A DNA stretch of 64,000 nt from Pocillopora verrucosa (GCF_036669915.1 NC_089321.1:20727770-20791769), one strand, 5' to 3'; numbered from the stretch's first letter, positions 1 to 11,060 are shown. Notes: generated by a model not told the origin, from the letters alone. Program-made: numbers and translations.

Positions 1-162
1 GTCACAAAGAATATCCGGAGAACCAATACGTTCCCAATATTTTGCAATAAAGTTAATACAGACGTGCAGCATACCTCCTTCCGTGACCTTAAGAGTGAAA
101 TCAGACTAACCAAAGGAAACTTTGCAGTTTTTCAGTCGAAAGCTGAGCGCAAAAGCTTCTAA
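1..162 (+). pseudogene. Fragment of duplicated coiled-coil ORF (copy 1)
   Basis: The first bases of the window match a segment repeated upstream of the intact XKR gene (11419-11545) and at 13895-14040. The shared translated core contains TSFRDLKSEIRL followed by KGNFAVFQSK. Here the reading frame closes soon after, and the 5' side runs off the window. The family is not recognised; the 13.9-kb copy is followed by a heptad-rich stretch and one membrane segment. I read this as a broken copy that travelled with the XKR gene during tandem duplication. Confidence 0.55.
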
Positions 163-251
163 TTACGAACAGTGCAGAAATCTATTTCATTAACTGAGCC
201 TGTGTCAATACAAAGCGACTTATTACGCGAACTAACGAAACGTCCGTCGAT

Positions 252-1265
252 ATGGAAGAGAAACATCTTAAGTGATACAGTCCTTTCGTGTTCCTTGTTG
301 GAGCTATGTTAAGTTTTGCTGATCCTATCACCGACATACTTACACTGGTAGAATTCTAACGCGCGAATCACAAAGTATGGTTTGGTGTGGGGCTTACTTT
401 TGTTTTATTGCCATGTTTGGCGTTTCCAGTAGTGTTCTACCTGTCGCGTACCAGTAGATCATACCTTTCACCTTCTACTTGGGCAAGAACTGCTCTTTGC
501 GCATTGCATCCATTTTCAGCAGCCTTCGCAAGACTAGAAGCTTTACCTCTCTCTCTCAAGAAATGGCGGTATGAAGATGAAATCGACCTCTACTTTAAAA
601 ACAAAGCTGAAGATCTATTCAGTTACATTGACTTAGTTGTACTCTTTGAGGCAGTCCTTGAGTGTGCTCCACAATTTATAATTCAGTTGTACGCCATCAG
701 TGTTCAGGAGGAACCAGCTGCAATTATCCAAATCATTTCTCTACCTATCTCTTTCCTCACTCTTGCATGGGCCTTCACAGCCACTGATAAGATGTCTCTT
801 GTAGCGAACCATATAATGCCAAGTAGCAGTTATCTGAATGTTAAACACCAACTAGTATTGTATGCAGCTCACTTGCTCCTCCTGAGCAGTCGACTGTTCG
901 CCATCTGTTATTTCACCGTCAGCTACAAGTGGTGGGTTATTGGTGTATTAATGGTTCATTGTTGTGTGATGGTAATAACGACTGTTATTCAGCATACAGA
1001 TAAAGTTTGCTGTAATGCCTCTAAAGTTTTCGTTACTTTAATGTTCATGGGCATTCACAGTCTAAGAGATGACTTTACACATATTACGATAAGAGTAGAC
1101 GTAAATGGTGTAAATAGGAATGTGTATTTCTCACATATTTTGTTTGTATTAGAAAACTTCTTTATGATCCTGATGTTTTATTTCACTTATAACCCCAACG
1201 CTTGGTACTCTCTACCTGTCACTGTGAGTGTTTGTGTGTTCAGTGTTCTTGGCTCCACAATCTGA
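252..1265 (+). pseudogene. XK-related (XKR) gene, copy A, broken
   Basis: This is a nearly full-length relative of the intact XKR gene at 11632. The ATG at 252 is in frame with the rest, but TGA at 273-275 replaces a Trp codon and TAA at 357-359 replaces a Tyr codon (both judged against the intact copy). The frame is then open to TGA at 1263-1265, where an Arg codon near the C terminus became a stop. The body keeps the family block FEAVLECAPQFIIQLYA and the later membrane segments. The long open stretch after 360 has no ATG near its beginning. XKR proteins are multi-pass plasma-membrane proteins, some of which act as phospholipid scramblases. Three nonsense changes make this a pseudogene, although most of the coding sequence is not yet decayed. 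Confidence 0.85.
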
Positions 1266-2660
1266 ATTTGCATATTACGTTGGCTTAGCAAGAGACATGC
1301 CGAACAGCTCAGCAGCTGTGATGACAGCAGTAATGTAAATGCTAGTGTTGAGAAGTGTTATGAAAGTTCAGTATAATCTGGTAATGCGCCGATATTTTGT
1401 CTGTACCTACTATTTGAATTTGAAGTGCGAAGTTAGGTTTAAGCTATGTAAACGAGTTTCGAAGTTGTGACTATCTTGTTTAACTTCCATCGCTGGACGT
1501 GCGTCGTTGCGTCACTGGTAGAATTCTACCGCGCGGATCACAAAATATGGTTTGGGGGCCTACTTTTGTTTCATTGCCATGTTTGGCGTTTCCACTAGTG
1601 TTCTACCTGTTACGTACCAGTAGATCATACCTTTCACCTTCTACTTGGGCAAGAACTGCTCTTTGCGCATTGCATCCATTTTCAGCAGCCTTCGCAAGAC
1701 TAGAAGCTTTACTTCTCTGTCTCAAGAAATGGTGTTATAAAGATGAAATGGACTCCCACTCCTATACGAAAGCTACAGATGTTCTCGTTTACATTGACTT
1801 CGCTGTACTCTTTGAGGCAGTCCTTGAGTGCGCTCCACAATTTATAATTCAGTTGTACGCCATCAGTGTTCAGGAGGAACCAGCTGCAATTATCCAAATC
1901 ATTTCTCTACCTATCTCTTTCCTCACTCTTGCATGGGCCTTCACAGCCACTGATAAGATGTCTCTTGTAGTGAACAAAATAATACCAAGTAGCAGTGACC
2001 TAAATGTTAAACACCAATTAGCATTGTTAGTAACTCACTTACTTCTCCTGAGCAGTCGACTGTTTGCCATCTGTTATTTCACCGTCAGCTACAAGTGGTG
2101 GGTTATTGGTGTATTAATGGTTCATTGTTGTGTGGTAGTAATAGCGACTGTTATTCAGAATAGAAACGAAGGTTTTTGTAATTCCAATGTTCTCTTTATT
2201 TTATTGTTTATAGGCATTCACAGTCTAAGAGATGACTTTGTAGAATTATCGCTAGATGTACAAAAAAATTGGTCTAACCATGTATTTCTCACATATTTTG
2301 TTTGTATTAGAAAACTTCTTTATGATCCTAATGTCTCATTTCACTTATCACTCCAACGCTTGGTACTCTTTACCTGTCACTGTGTGTGTTTGTGTGTTCA
2401 GTGTTCTAGGCTCCACAATGAGAATTTGCTTATTACGTGGGCTTAGCAAGAGACATGCCGGACGGCTCAGCGGCCGTGATGACAGCAGTAATATGAATAC
2501 TTGTGTTGAGAAGTATAATGATAGTTCAGTATAATCTGGTAATGCGCCGATATTTTGTCCGTAGCTACTATTTGAATTTGAAGTGCGAAGTTAGGTTTAA
2601 GCTATGGAAACGAGTTTCGAAGTTGTGACTATCTTGTTTAACTTCCATCGCTGGACGTGC
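343..2660. repeat. Head-to-tail duplication of XKR copies A and B
   Basis: Two direct copies lie about 1158-1170 bp apart. The segment from about 343 to 1510 (XKR body plus 3' flank) is repeated from about 1514 to 2660. At the junction near 1510-1516 the 3' flank of copy A runs straight into codon 30 or so of copy B, so copy B never had its own 5' end. The shared 3' flank contains GTTTCGAAGTTGTGACTAT and recurs after copies at 8.8 and 12.7 kb. Confidence 0.8.
1514..2534 (+). pseudogene. XK-related (XKR) gene, copy B, 5'-truncated and frameshifted
   Basis: This copy lacks the first ~30 codons because the duplication joint cuts into the gene. A 4-bp loss near 1552-1558 (compared with copy A) shifts the frame between the VEFYRADHK segment and the rest. 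The long middle frame then carries the FEAVLECAPQFIIQLYA block and the central membrane segments. A second frame change occurs in the A-rich run near 2262, after which the C-terminal part (SHILFVLENFFMIL, then VTVCVCVFSVLGSTM) reads in another frame to a stop near 2532. With two frameshifts and no native start, it is a pseudogene. Confidence 0.85.
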
Positions 2661-2689
2661 GTCGTTGGACCACTAGCCTTGGCCATGTC

Positions 2690-3060
2690 CCTCGCGAAAG
2701 TTTCAGGAATATTTAGCCGGCTTAAAAAACGGTTGTTCCTCGGTGTATTTATAGGCTCTTGTTTTGGGTTACGTGGTCAAAGATCGATTCTGTTGATCGA
2801 AAGCATTAAGTGCGTTGTTTTTCATTTTGTGAGATTCTAATATAAAATATAAAAGAGTTTTATTAGTGTTCTCACATAAAATGTTAAATCTTCCACGGTC
2901 AGTTGACATGCATGCCCGCTTAGAGAGTCGAGAGTCCTTGGTGCCTTTCGTAAAAGTGTGTTGCGGTCTGCAGCTAGATTTCTCATTATTGCAAACCAAT
3001 ATACCTGTATGGCGGTGGACTTGATAACACATAATAAGATTTAGAGCTAGGGTTTCTACT
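2690..3060. repeat. Conserved 3' flank of the XKR duplication unit
   Basis: This non-coding block follows XKR copy B and is repeated after the intact gene (about 12890-13360), with parts at 8960-9200. Shared landmarks include TTTTTCATTTTGTGAGAT and GTTAAATCTTCCA. Short ORFs in it are not conserved between copies. It probably holds the 3' UTR and downstream DNA of the ancestral gene. Confidence 0.6.
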
Positions 3061-3400
3061 TGTTTTCATTCGTAAGTAAAAACTATTAGATGTGATAGAT
3101 GTTTTTAGCTTAGTAACTCGAAATGTAGAAGTAATTAAATTTACTAAACAAGCCGTGAGTTATGAATAAATATTATAGAGTAGCTTGAAGATACTTATTA
3201 AAATACGCGATTTTAGCTAGGAGTAAGTGGCTTAGAGGTTTGATACTTTCAACGAGTTTAGGATTAAGAGTTTAGGACTTTGATTGATGTTGATCTAGAA
3301 TTTGACTCTCATGCTAACAAAGATGTTGATTTGCATATAGAACGGCACTTCAGTGTGTAAAGCTTCTCGAAGTATTAAGCTGTGTACAAGTTGATAGTTT
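3060..3400. other. Intergenic stretch with short degenerate repeats
   Basis: No gene is visible. The stretch holds degenerate copies of a short non-coding motif centred on GTTGATTTGCAT, which recurs near 3710, 4390, 4660, 9500, 10328 and 10688. It appears to be part of the XKR duplication unit. Confidence 0.5.
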
Positions 3401-4078
3401 GAATCCCTGTCTAAAGGAACGTGCATGCAGAAAATTTAGACCAAGAAACTGAAAGGCTCCAAGTTATGACCTTTGAAGGTTGCGTTCTTAGTGCAGTTTT
3501 CGCGGGTAAAAATACGAATATGATAACCCAAAGTTATTTATCCGACCCTCACCAAATTTTTAATTTTTTTTCAAGAATGTTATTGACTGTACTTGAATAC
3601 ACATTTTAAAGAAAAGTAAGTCTAACACTCCTTCTACAAATATTGGTTTATGAATTAAGATTTTGACCTGTTATGATTTAGATTTTTCCCTCTCTCGTCG
3701 TGCGACAGATGTTGATTTGCATTTAACCGACACTTCAAGGTGAGTAACTTCACGCAGTATTTGATGTTGAATTAAAGTTGCGTACAAGTTTTGTTTTGCA
3801 AAATCAAGAATAAGAATAAACTTATCTATATCTAAAAGAAAGCGGATACTTCTTGAGTGTCGAAAATGTAACAAGATTATCTTGTTTCATTGATCAGTGG
3901 ATGAAAATAACAAAAAATGACTAATCTGAATGGTTAAGAATAATAACGAAAGAACAGTTATTTTAAGAATGTTGTTTACAGCACTTGAATAACACATTTT
4001 AAAAAAACTTAGTCTGAAACTTTCTAAAAACAGTCGTTTATGAATTTAAGATCAGTTTATTTAATGGCGTAGATCTTG
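3400..4078. repeat. Segmental duplicate of 10410-11060
   Basis: About 650 bp aligns by eye with 10410-11060 in the same orientation, including TATGACCTTTGAAGGTTGCG and CAGTTTTCGCGGGTAAAAAT. Here it leads into a collapsed XKR relic at 4078; at 11 kb it leads toward the intact XKR gene. It therefore looks like the upstream flank of the ancestral duplication unit. No conserved ORF is seen. Confidence 0.7.
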
Positions 4079-4225
4079 TCCTTATTTTCAGCAGCCTTCG
4101 TGAGACTAGAAGCTTTTCTTTTCTGCTTTACGAGATGGAATTTAGGAGATGTGTGTGTTTGTGTGTTCAGTGTTCCTAACCCTAAGAAGTGAGAATTTGA
4201 TTAATTCGTTGGCTAAGCGCAGGAA
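4078..4225 (+). pseudogene. XKR relic with large internal deletion
   Basis: The 5' half matches the XKR coding stretch TTTTCAGCAGCCTTCGTGAG through the LEAF region. It then jumps directly to the C-terminal coding stretch TGTGTGTTTGTGTGTTCAGTG and the final ATTCGTTGGCT part. About 600 bp of coding sequence is missing between them compared with 11632-12687. It is a deletion remnant, not a gene. Confidence 0.75.
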
Positions 4226-4715
4226 TATGAGAGTAATGGATGGATATTATAGAGCAACTTGGAAATACTCGACTTAAGCTTGGAGTAAGTGTTTCAGAAG
4301 TTTGATACTTGCAAAGAATTTAGGTTTGTGATTTTAAGACTTTGACTGGTATTGATCTAGGATTTGACTTTCTCATGCTAAGAAAGGTGTTGATTTGCAT
4401 TTAGTCTGACACTTCAATGACGGTGTCTAGCTTCTCGTAGTATTACGCGGCCTCGAGAATTTGATTAATTCGTTGGCTAAGCGCAGGAATATGAGAGTAA
4501 TGGATGGATATTATAGAGCAGCTTGCAAATACTTATTAAAATACTCGACTTTAGCTTGGAGTAAGTGTTTCAGAAGTTTGATACTTGCAAGGAGTTTAGG
4601 TTGATGATTTTAAGACTTTGACTGATATTGATCTAGGATTTGACTTTCTCATGCTAAGAAAGGTGTTGATTTGCATTTAGTCTGACACTTCAATGTGTCT
4701 AGCTTCTCTTAGTAC
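4191..4715. repeat. 264-bp tandem duplication downstream of XKR relic
   Basis: Two direct copies begin with GAGAATTTGATTAATTCGTT at 4191 and 4455 and run about 250 bp each, with small indels. The first 35 bp are the XKR C-terminal codons, so the duplication arose after the XKR relic had formed. It is non-coding now. Confidence 0.75.
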
Positions 4716-4849
4716 TAAATTTGCATCTAAAGCTGTGTACAGGTTAATAGTTTGTAAAACAAGATTTAGAATAAAAGTTATCTATATTTAACAAGAAAAC
4801 AAATCCATTGTTTTGAGTACTGAGAATATCTCAAGATCATCGTGTTACA

Positions 4850-5245
4850 AAATCTGTAAATGGGAATAACTGAAGGTTAATGATCCTAATCGTTAAACAT
4901 ACAGTCTAAGACTGTATGTGGCTACTTATATAGCTCAATTTTTACCGCAATGAAAAGCACTAAAGTTTTCTAGTGAAGGTATTGTTGGAGAATATTTGTC
5001 TCACTTTTAAACTAGAAAACCTGCCGCATCTCATATATACACATATTTATGAGAGCCCTGTTTCACAAGAAAAACAGTGATCCAAGAATATAGGGTCTGA
5101 TTGACATGCAACCAATTACTAAATGACAGCAAATAATTATATTAACAATAAAATTAAAAATGATAACCATAGTATTGGAAATTATAATTTGAAGGGGCTA
5201 GCTCAAGAACCTCACAGTTCTTCTATCCTCAAAGCTCCAATAGTG
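4850..5245. repeat. Dispersed flank block (also at 9.69, 14.3 and 15.28 kb)
   Basis: This block begins near ATCTGTAAATGGGAATAACT and ends with CTCAAGAACCTCACAG. Related blocks lie at 9688-9910, 14300-14460 (3' part) and 15283-15680. All are in the same orientation and adjoin XKR-unit sequence. No coding potential is conserved. Confidence 0.6.
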
Positions 5246-5269
5246 ACTGAACTATGCCTCGTTGACGAA

Positions 5270-5356
5270 TCCCTCCACAATTTATAATTCAGTTGCACGC
5301 TATCAGTGTCAAAGGGGAACTAGCTGTGATTATTTGAATAATTTGTATAAACCATT
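5270..5356 (+). pseudogene. XKR copy C, left part, interrupted by an LTR element
   Basis: About 87 bp match the XKR coding stretch beginning CTCCACAATTTATAATTCAG. In the intact gene this is the APQSIIQLYA region. The match stops exactly where the 5' LTR begins at about 5357. The right part of the same copy resumes at about 7525. Several codons are already mutated. Confidence 0.75.
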
Positions 5357-5469
5357 TGTGTGGTTGACACTTTCCAATATGGTCATACTATGTACTTCAA
5401 TGATCGCTTGTTCAATGTGAGTGAATCGTAGAAAGGAAGCCCGAAAATAAACCTTTACAGAACCATATA
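5357..5469 (+). repeat. 5' LTR (about 113 bp)
   Basis: It begins TGTGTGGTTGACAC and ends just before the putative primer-binding site at 5470. It matches 7404-7517 over its length, including CTTCAATGATCGCTTGT and GAAAGGAAGCCCGA. The LTR is unusually short. Confidence 0.7.
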
Positions 5470-5799
5470 TGTTGTCAGAAGCGGGATTATCTGTTTACAA
5501 CGACAACGAGTCAAAGCTTCCCCACAAATTCCTTTATCGGAGAAATTGGATTCCAAACAACCCGAATAGTGAAAGAAGAGGTTCGAATGGTTCAAAAGCT
5601 ATCGCATCACAGCGGGCCTCGACGAGATTCTGAAAAGCTTTCATCTCTCAGAAAGGTCACTAACCTACGACAGAATGAAATCACGTTTCGAAACACAACT
5701 GTGGGCCCTACGAATATTATTTTGAACGAGCACGATTTGTAACAAATGATTGTAAGATGGTGGAAATAATTCTCTTATGATAGCAAATGAATTGTCACC

Positions 5800-6200
5800 T
5801 CTAAGGTCGCTAAATGTCGTACGAGAGTACATGAGTCGGTTTGGTGGCCTGGCCTAAGTAAACAGATTGAAGATATGATTACAACCTGCCCAACCTGCTG
5901 CACACATCGAAAAGACCATGCCGAGCCCATGATACCTACAGCCTTGCACGAAAGACCCTGGCAAAAGGTTGCTACAGACTTATTCGACCACAATGGCAAG
6001 ACCTACATCATTGCTGTGGATTACTACTCAAGATTCTTTGAAGTGGCACCCCTCAATGGTACCACCAGCTACATTTTCAAAATTTGCAGACGAAAGGCGT
6101 TTTACTCAAGTCAAGAGCAGCCCTTTCTATCCGCAGAGCAACAGAGAGGTGAAGAGAGAAGTTCAGACTGCCAAAAAATTAGTTAAGAAGTCAGAAGATC
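5800..6200 (+). pseudogene. Gypsy integrase fragment
   Basis: The translation of 5830-6060 reads as the end of an HHCC-type zinc region (CPTCCTHRK) followed by the start of the catalytic core (WQKVATDLFDHNGKTYIIAV, with DYYSRFFEV downstream), typical of Ty3/Gypsy integrases. The middle of the core is deleted, and the later block YPQSNREV reads in a different frame from 5969 onward. Internal deletion and frameshift leave no functional enzyme. This part of the element is the clearest protein evidence for its class. Confidence 0.8.
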
Positions 6201-6204
6201 CATA

Positions 6205-6341
6205 GGTAAAATTTCCGCACAGCCCCATACTATTGTAAAACAAATCTATTTTCCCAATGGCAATGAATTGTTTTTGTCGTTGTTTTCTCTATCCAAGAAC
6301 TAAATGCATAGTGTAGTGTGGGGCTGTACGGAAATTTTACC
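6205..6341. mobile_element. 137-bp hAT-like MITE, copy 1
   Basis: Terminal inverted repeats start GGTAAAATTTCCGCACAGCC and end with the reverse complement (one mismatch). It is flanked by a perfect 8-bp target duplication, GATCCATA, at 6197-6204 and 6342-6349. It has no coding capacity. It inserted into the already dead Gypsy element just after the integrase remnant. An 8-bp duplication is typical of hAT elements. Confidence 0.9.
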
Positions 6342-7074
6342 GATCCATATCTAGCTCTCTTGTCATACAGATCGACAGCACTGGAGAATGAATATGCCCT
6401 TACATAAGTACTCATGAGAAGGAGAATACGCTCCACACTTCCAATGCCAACAGACAAGCTGATTTCCCAAGCTGCCGAACTTTAAAGAGTTGCAGGAGAA
6501 CACAAGTATAAGCTTCAACAACCTGAGAACTACAACAAACGTCATCGAGCGTCAGTCCTCCTTGACTTGAACATGGGCGACAAAATTAGAAGAAAAGGCA
6601 AGAATGTTGTTATTATGTATATTATGATTTGACCGTTGTTATTTGAATTTAATATATTTCACAGGAATTGTTAATTTGATTTATGATTGGTCCAGGTGTT
6701 TCTTTTCCTTTTTTTATTCAAACTTTTTTTTTAAATTAGCGTATATATATATTTGTTTTTCTCTCTGTGTTGTAACCGTCTTTTTCGTGTGAGCAGAATA
6801 AAAGAAGCAAAAGATTGTTTTCAATGGTGTAAAATTATTAAAGGAAACCCCTGAAGTGGTTATTCGCAGATCACAGTAACCAAGATCATTCGTCGACAAG
6901 AATTAGAAATCCTTTTGAGGAGAAACAGGCGCGACCTCTTCCAAGTTCAAGAGCGAACGTGGAAGGAACTTCGAACACTTAAATAGAAGGAATCAGTCCC
7001 GCTCACAAGAACGCACAAACATCAAACTTAGCGAGCCCTCCGTCCACAGTCATCAAAACACTTTCAGGCATAAT

Positions 7075-7211
7075 GTTAAAATTTCCGCACAGCCCCATAC
7101 TACATTATGCATTCAGTTCTTGGATAGAGAAAACAATGACAAAAACAATACATTGCCATTGGGAAAACAGATTTGGTTTACAATAGTTTGGGGCTGTGCG
7201 GAAATTTTACC
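7075..7211. mobile_element. 137-bp hAT-like MITE, copy 2
   Basis: It has the same length and terminal repeats as the copy at 6205, with the internal segment in inverted orientation. The 8-bp flanks (GGCATAAT and GACAGAAT) match at six positions, consistent with an aged target duplication. It sits near the 3' end of the Gypsy element. Confidence 0.85.
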
Positions 7212-7403
7212 GACAGAATTATTAAACCACCAACTCGACTGGCTTGTGAACTTCCGAACACTCTGTCTGAACATGAATAGACATTAAATGACGGTTTTGT
7301 TTCTTTATTTTCGTTAACCAGACAGTGACATTCTAAAAGGTCTTAGGACACTTAGAACACTTCACATAGTATCAGAGTACTATCTTGTTTGTAGAAAGGG
7401 GGA

Positions 7404-7517
7404 TGCGTGGTCGACACTTCCCAATGTGGTCATGCTATGTGCTTCAATGATCGCTTGTGAAATGTTACTGAATCGGTAGAAAGGAAGCCCGAGAATAAAC
7501 CGTTACAAAACCTTACA
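7404..7517 (+). repeat. 3' LTR (about 114 bp)
   Basis: It is preceded by the purine-rich tract AGAAAGGGGGA and matches the 5' LTR. Divergence from the 5' copy is plain by eye, so the insertion is old. XKR sequence resumes within about 10 bp of its end. Confidence 0.7.
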
Positions 7518-7524
7518 CTACTGA

Positions 7525-7805
7525 TGAGTGGTCTCTTGGATTCCGCAAAATGATACCAAGTAGCAGTGACCTGAATGTTAAACACAAACTTGCATTGTTA
7601 GCAACTCACATACTTCTTCTGAGCAGTCGACTGTTCGTCATCTGTAATATCACCGTCGACCAGCTACAACTGGTGGATTATTGGCGTGTTTATGTTTCAT
7701 TCTTGTGCCGTGGTAATAGCGACTGTTATTCAGAATAGAGACAAAGTGATACCTCCAATGTTTTCTTTATGTTATTGTTTATGGGAATTCTCTGTCTAAG
7801 CAATG
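7525..7805 (+). pseudogene. XKR copy C, right part
   Basis: XKR coding sequence resumes at the codons equal to the ATDKWSL region of the intact gene and continues through DLNVKHKLALLATH and the next membrane segment. About 70 bp of the gene present in the intact copy is missing between 5356 and this point. A small insertion near 7660 shifts the frame, and similarity ends near 7805. No start, stop or continuous frame remains. Confidence 0.75.
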
Positions 7806-8005
7806 ATTATTAAAGAGAAAAAGGGGGCTTTATCAGCGAGAGGCACCAAGACTCTTCTTTCGATTTCTCCTTTAATTTTTCTTCTCCATCATTTAGACAA
7901 CTTGACAACTTTCTGCCACCATTGCTACCACGGAACTTAATCACTCTAACACACCTCCTTAAATATTCTATTAATGAACATGTTACGAATTAAGTTAAGG
8001 GGCTT
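7806..8005. other. Unassigned spacer
   Basis: No gene or clear repeat is seen. The stretch begins with a purine-rich run and separates XKR copy C from copy D. Confidence 0.4.
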
Positions 8006-8009
8006 ACAG

Positions 8010-8776
8010 CCTTTGCGAGACTGGAAGCTTTTATTTTCTGTCTCAAGGAATGGTGCTCTGCAGATGAAATCGACCCGGTAAGCTCCGAAGAAACTGAATA
8101 TGCATGCACTCTATCACATTGACTTTGCTGTGCTCTTTGAGGCAGTCCTTGAGTGCGCTCCACAATTTATAATTCAGTTGTTCGCCATCAGTGTTCAGGA
8201 GGAACCAGCTGCAATCATGCAAATCATTTCTCTACCTATCTCTTTCCTCAATCAGGCATGAGCCTTTACAACCACCGATAAAAGGTCTCTTGCCGTGCAC
8301 GAAATAATACTAAGTAGCGGTTACCTGAGTGTTAAACACCAACTAGCTTTGTATGGACTCACTTAACTTTGAGCATTCGACTGTTCGACATCTGTTATTT
8401 TACCGTCGGCTACAAGTGGTGGGTTGTTGGGGTGTTAATGTTTCATTCTTGTGCGGTAGTAATAGCGACTTTTAATCAGAACAGAGACAAAGTTGACTGT
8501 GATGCGTCCACGGTTTCCTTAACAATATTGTGTATGGGCATTCACTTTCTAAGAGATGACTTTGTAGAATTATCGATGGGTGTAGAAGTAATTGGTTTAA
8601 CCATGAGTATATTTTTCTTACATTTTTCCTTTCACCCCAACACTTGGCACTCCTTACCTGTCACTGTGTGTGTTTGTGTGTTCAGTGTTTTCTGCCCCAC
8701 AATGATAATTTATTTACTTCGTTGGCAAAGCAAAAACCAGCCAGCGATTTACCAGCCACGATCAGCGCTGTTGTGA
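8010..8776 (+). pseudogene. XK-related (XKR) gene, copy D, broken
   Basis: Similarity begins at the RLEAF region of the family, so the first ~85 codons are absent. It continues through the EAVLECAPQFIIQLF block. A TGA near 8261 replaces the conserved Trp in the LAWAF segment, and there are indels near 8110 and 8360. The final part (8369-8776) is open for 135 codons, but about 45 bp coding the LENFFMIL membrane segment are deleted, and the end diverges before a stop at 8774. The 3' flank matches that of the other copies. Confidence 0.85.
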
Positions 8777-10410
8777 ATACGTGTGAGGTTAAGTATTATA
8801 AAAGTTCAATATAATCTAGTCATTCGTTTCAGATTTAGTCCGTAGTTACTATATTCGAATTTGACGTCCGAAATTAAGTTTAAGCTATTAGGATGAGTTT
8901 CGAAGTTGTGACTATCTTGTTTAACTTTCACCACTGGACGTGCGTAGGTGGACTACTGTCCTTGGTCATAACCCTCACGAAAGTTTAGTCTTGTTTTGGC
9001 TTACGCAGTTAAAGAGGAGGGTCCAAATTAGATTTTTCCAATCCCGTATCCCGCTGCTATTTTTCATTCCTTCCGCCATCCCGCTGCAGTGAACATTTTC
9101 ATCCTGATCTCGCCTGGTTAAACCCAAAGGTGTCGCGATCTGCAGCTAGATTGTTCATTATTGCAACCCAACATACTTGCATGGCGGAGGACTTGGTAAC
9201 ACATGATAAGATTTAGAACCAGAGTTTCCACTTATTTTCGTTTATTAGCAAAAACTGTTAGATGTGATGAATACTTTCAAATTTTTAACTCGAAATGTAG
9301 AAGGAATTAAAAAAATACCACAAGCCGCGAGTGACATATGGATATTATATATTAGCTTGCAAATACTTATTAAAAGACTCGATTTTAGCTTGGAGTAAGT
9401 GATTTAGAAGTTTGATACTTTCAACGAGTTTGGGTTTATGAATTTAAGACTTTGACAGATGTTGATCTTGAATTTGACTCTCTCATTCTAAGAAAGATGT
9501 TGATTTGCATTTAGAGCAGCACTTCAAAGTGTCTAGTTTTTCCGCAGTATTTAATTTGCATAGAAAGCTGCGTACAAGTTGATAGTTTGTAAAGCAAGAG
9601 TTACAGTGAAAGTTATCCACATTTAACATGAAAACAAATCCACTCTTTGAGTACTGAGAATGTCTCAAGATCATGGCGTTCCAAACTCTGTAAATGGGAA
9701 TAACTGAAGGTTACTGATCTGAATCGTTAAATTAACATACAATCTAAAATTGCATATCGCTACAGAGGTAGCCCAATGTTTATGGCCCGAAAAAGAACTA
9801 GAAGTTGTCTAATGACGCTAAATGGTAGTGTTAAAGAATATTTGTGTCACATTCAAAGCAGAAAAGTTGCCCCATTCCAGATATTCATGGCTAATTGACA
9901 TGCAACCAATAATTAATGGTTCAAATCCGCTCTGACCGGTTCACCAACCGTGAACAAGAGTGATATGAACGCTAAGCCAGATTTAAAGCTATAAATCGGT
10001 ATAATTAGTGCTTCTTTTAAATCTAGACTTTTTTTATTATCAAAAATAAGCGCAAAAACAGCGAGGATTTCGATAAACACCCATCAGATAGAGATACTTC
10101 ATTTGTAACATTTATTGTAGATGAAATGAAATAAACACGTAACCTAGTAACAAGCAACAATACTGGACGAATAAAATAGAGTACTATGTACAAAATAGAA
10201 AACTCGATTATTGCTTCGAGTGAGCGGTTTAGAAGTCTGACACTTTCTAAGAATATTCATTTATGATTTCAAGATTTTAGCTGATATTGATCAAAATTTT
10301 TGACACTCTCTTCCTAACAAAGATGTTGATTTGCATTTAAGTAGTCCCGACTGCTAAATTACATTCTTTGTATCGCCATTATTTTTCCCAACACGAATGT
10401 CATCTTTAAA
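8777..10410. repeat. Non-coding flank of the XKR unit (copy D)
   Basis: This holds decayed copies of the common XKR 3' flank (8805-8960 and 9110-9200), the GTTGATTTGCAT-centred repeats (near 9500 and 10328), and the 9688-9910 copy of the dispersed flank block. No ORF here is conserved with another copy, and no gene is supported. Confidence 0.55.
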
Positions 10411-11060
10411 AGAACGTGTATTCCAAAAATTTCGACCAAGAAAACCGAGAGGTTTCAAGTTATGACCTTTGAAGGTTGCGTTCTCAGAGCAGTTTTCGCG
10501 GGTAAAAATACGAGCACGATAACCCAAAGTTATTTATCCGAACCTTTACGAAACTGCAGTTATTTTAAGAATGTTATTGACTGCACTTGAAGACAACTTA
10601 GTCTAACACTCTTTTCTACGAATATTGATGTATGAATTAAGATTTTGACTTGTTATGATCTATTTTTTCCCTCTCTCGTTGTACGAAGTTGATTTGCATT
10701 TAACCGAAACTTCAAGGTGAGTAACTTCACGCAGTATTTGACACTGAATTAAAGCTGTGTGCAAGTTTAGTTTTGTAAAATCAAGATTAAGAACAAAATT
10801 ATCTATATCTAAAACAAACTGGACACTTCTTGAGTATTGAAAATTTAACTAAGTTATCTTGTTTCATTGATCTGTAAACGGGAATAACTACAGTTGACTA
10901 ATTTGAATGGTTAAGAATAATAACGAAACCACAGTTATCTTAAGAATGTTGTTTACTACACTTGAATAACTCATTTTAAAAACAACTTAGTCAGAAACTT
11001 TCTTAAAAAATTCGCTCATGAATTTAAGATTTTAATTCATGGTGTAGATCTTTTCCTTGT
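10410..11060. repeat. Segmental duplicate of 3400-4060
   Basis: This is the second copy of the ~650-bp block described at 3400. It precedes a stretch (11060-11400) without recognisable features that probably contains the upstream region of the intact XKR gene. Confidence 0.7.

Larger units (their letters stand above)
5357..7517 (+). mobile_element. Dead Ty3/Gypsy-type LTR retrotransposon
   Basis: Two similar ~114-bp ends (5357-5469 and 7404-7517) bracket 1.9 kb of decayed internal sequence. Directly after the left LTR, TGTTGTCAGAAGCGGGAT resembles a primer-binding site for a tRNA-Leu 3' end. A purine-rich tract at 7393-7405 precedes the right LTR. Internally, 5800-6060 encodes a Gypsy-type integrase segment, followed by C-terminal pol remnants at 6440-6600 and a tail near 6900-7020. 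Gag, protease and reverse transcriptase are not recognisable, so most of the element has been deleted. Two MITEs are nested inside it. It sits inside XKR copy C. Confidence 0.8.

Noticed and set aside
387..1265. Open frame in XKR copy A taken as a gene starting at GTG 387
   Set aside because: GTG is not a normal start here; the true N-terminal codons upstream carry two stops.
9919..9929. GGTTCAAATCC, a match to the tRNA B box
   Set aside because: No acceptor or anticodon stem pairs around it and no A box at the right distance; chance match.
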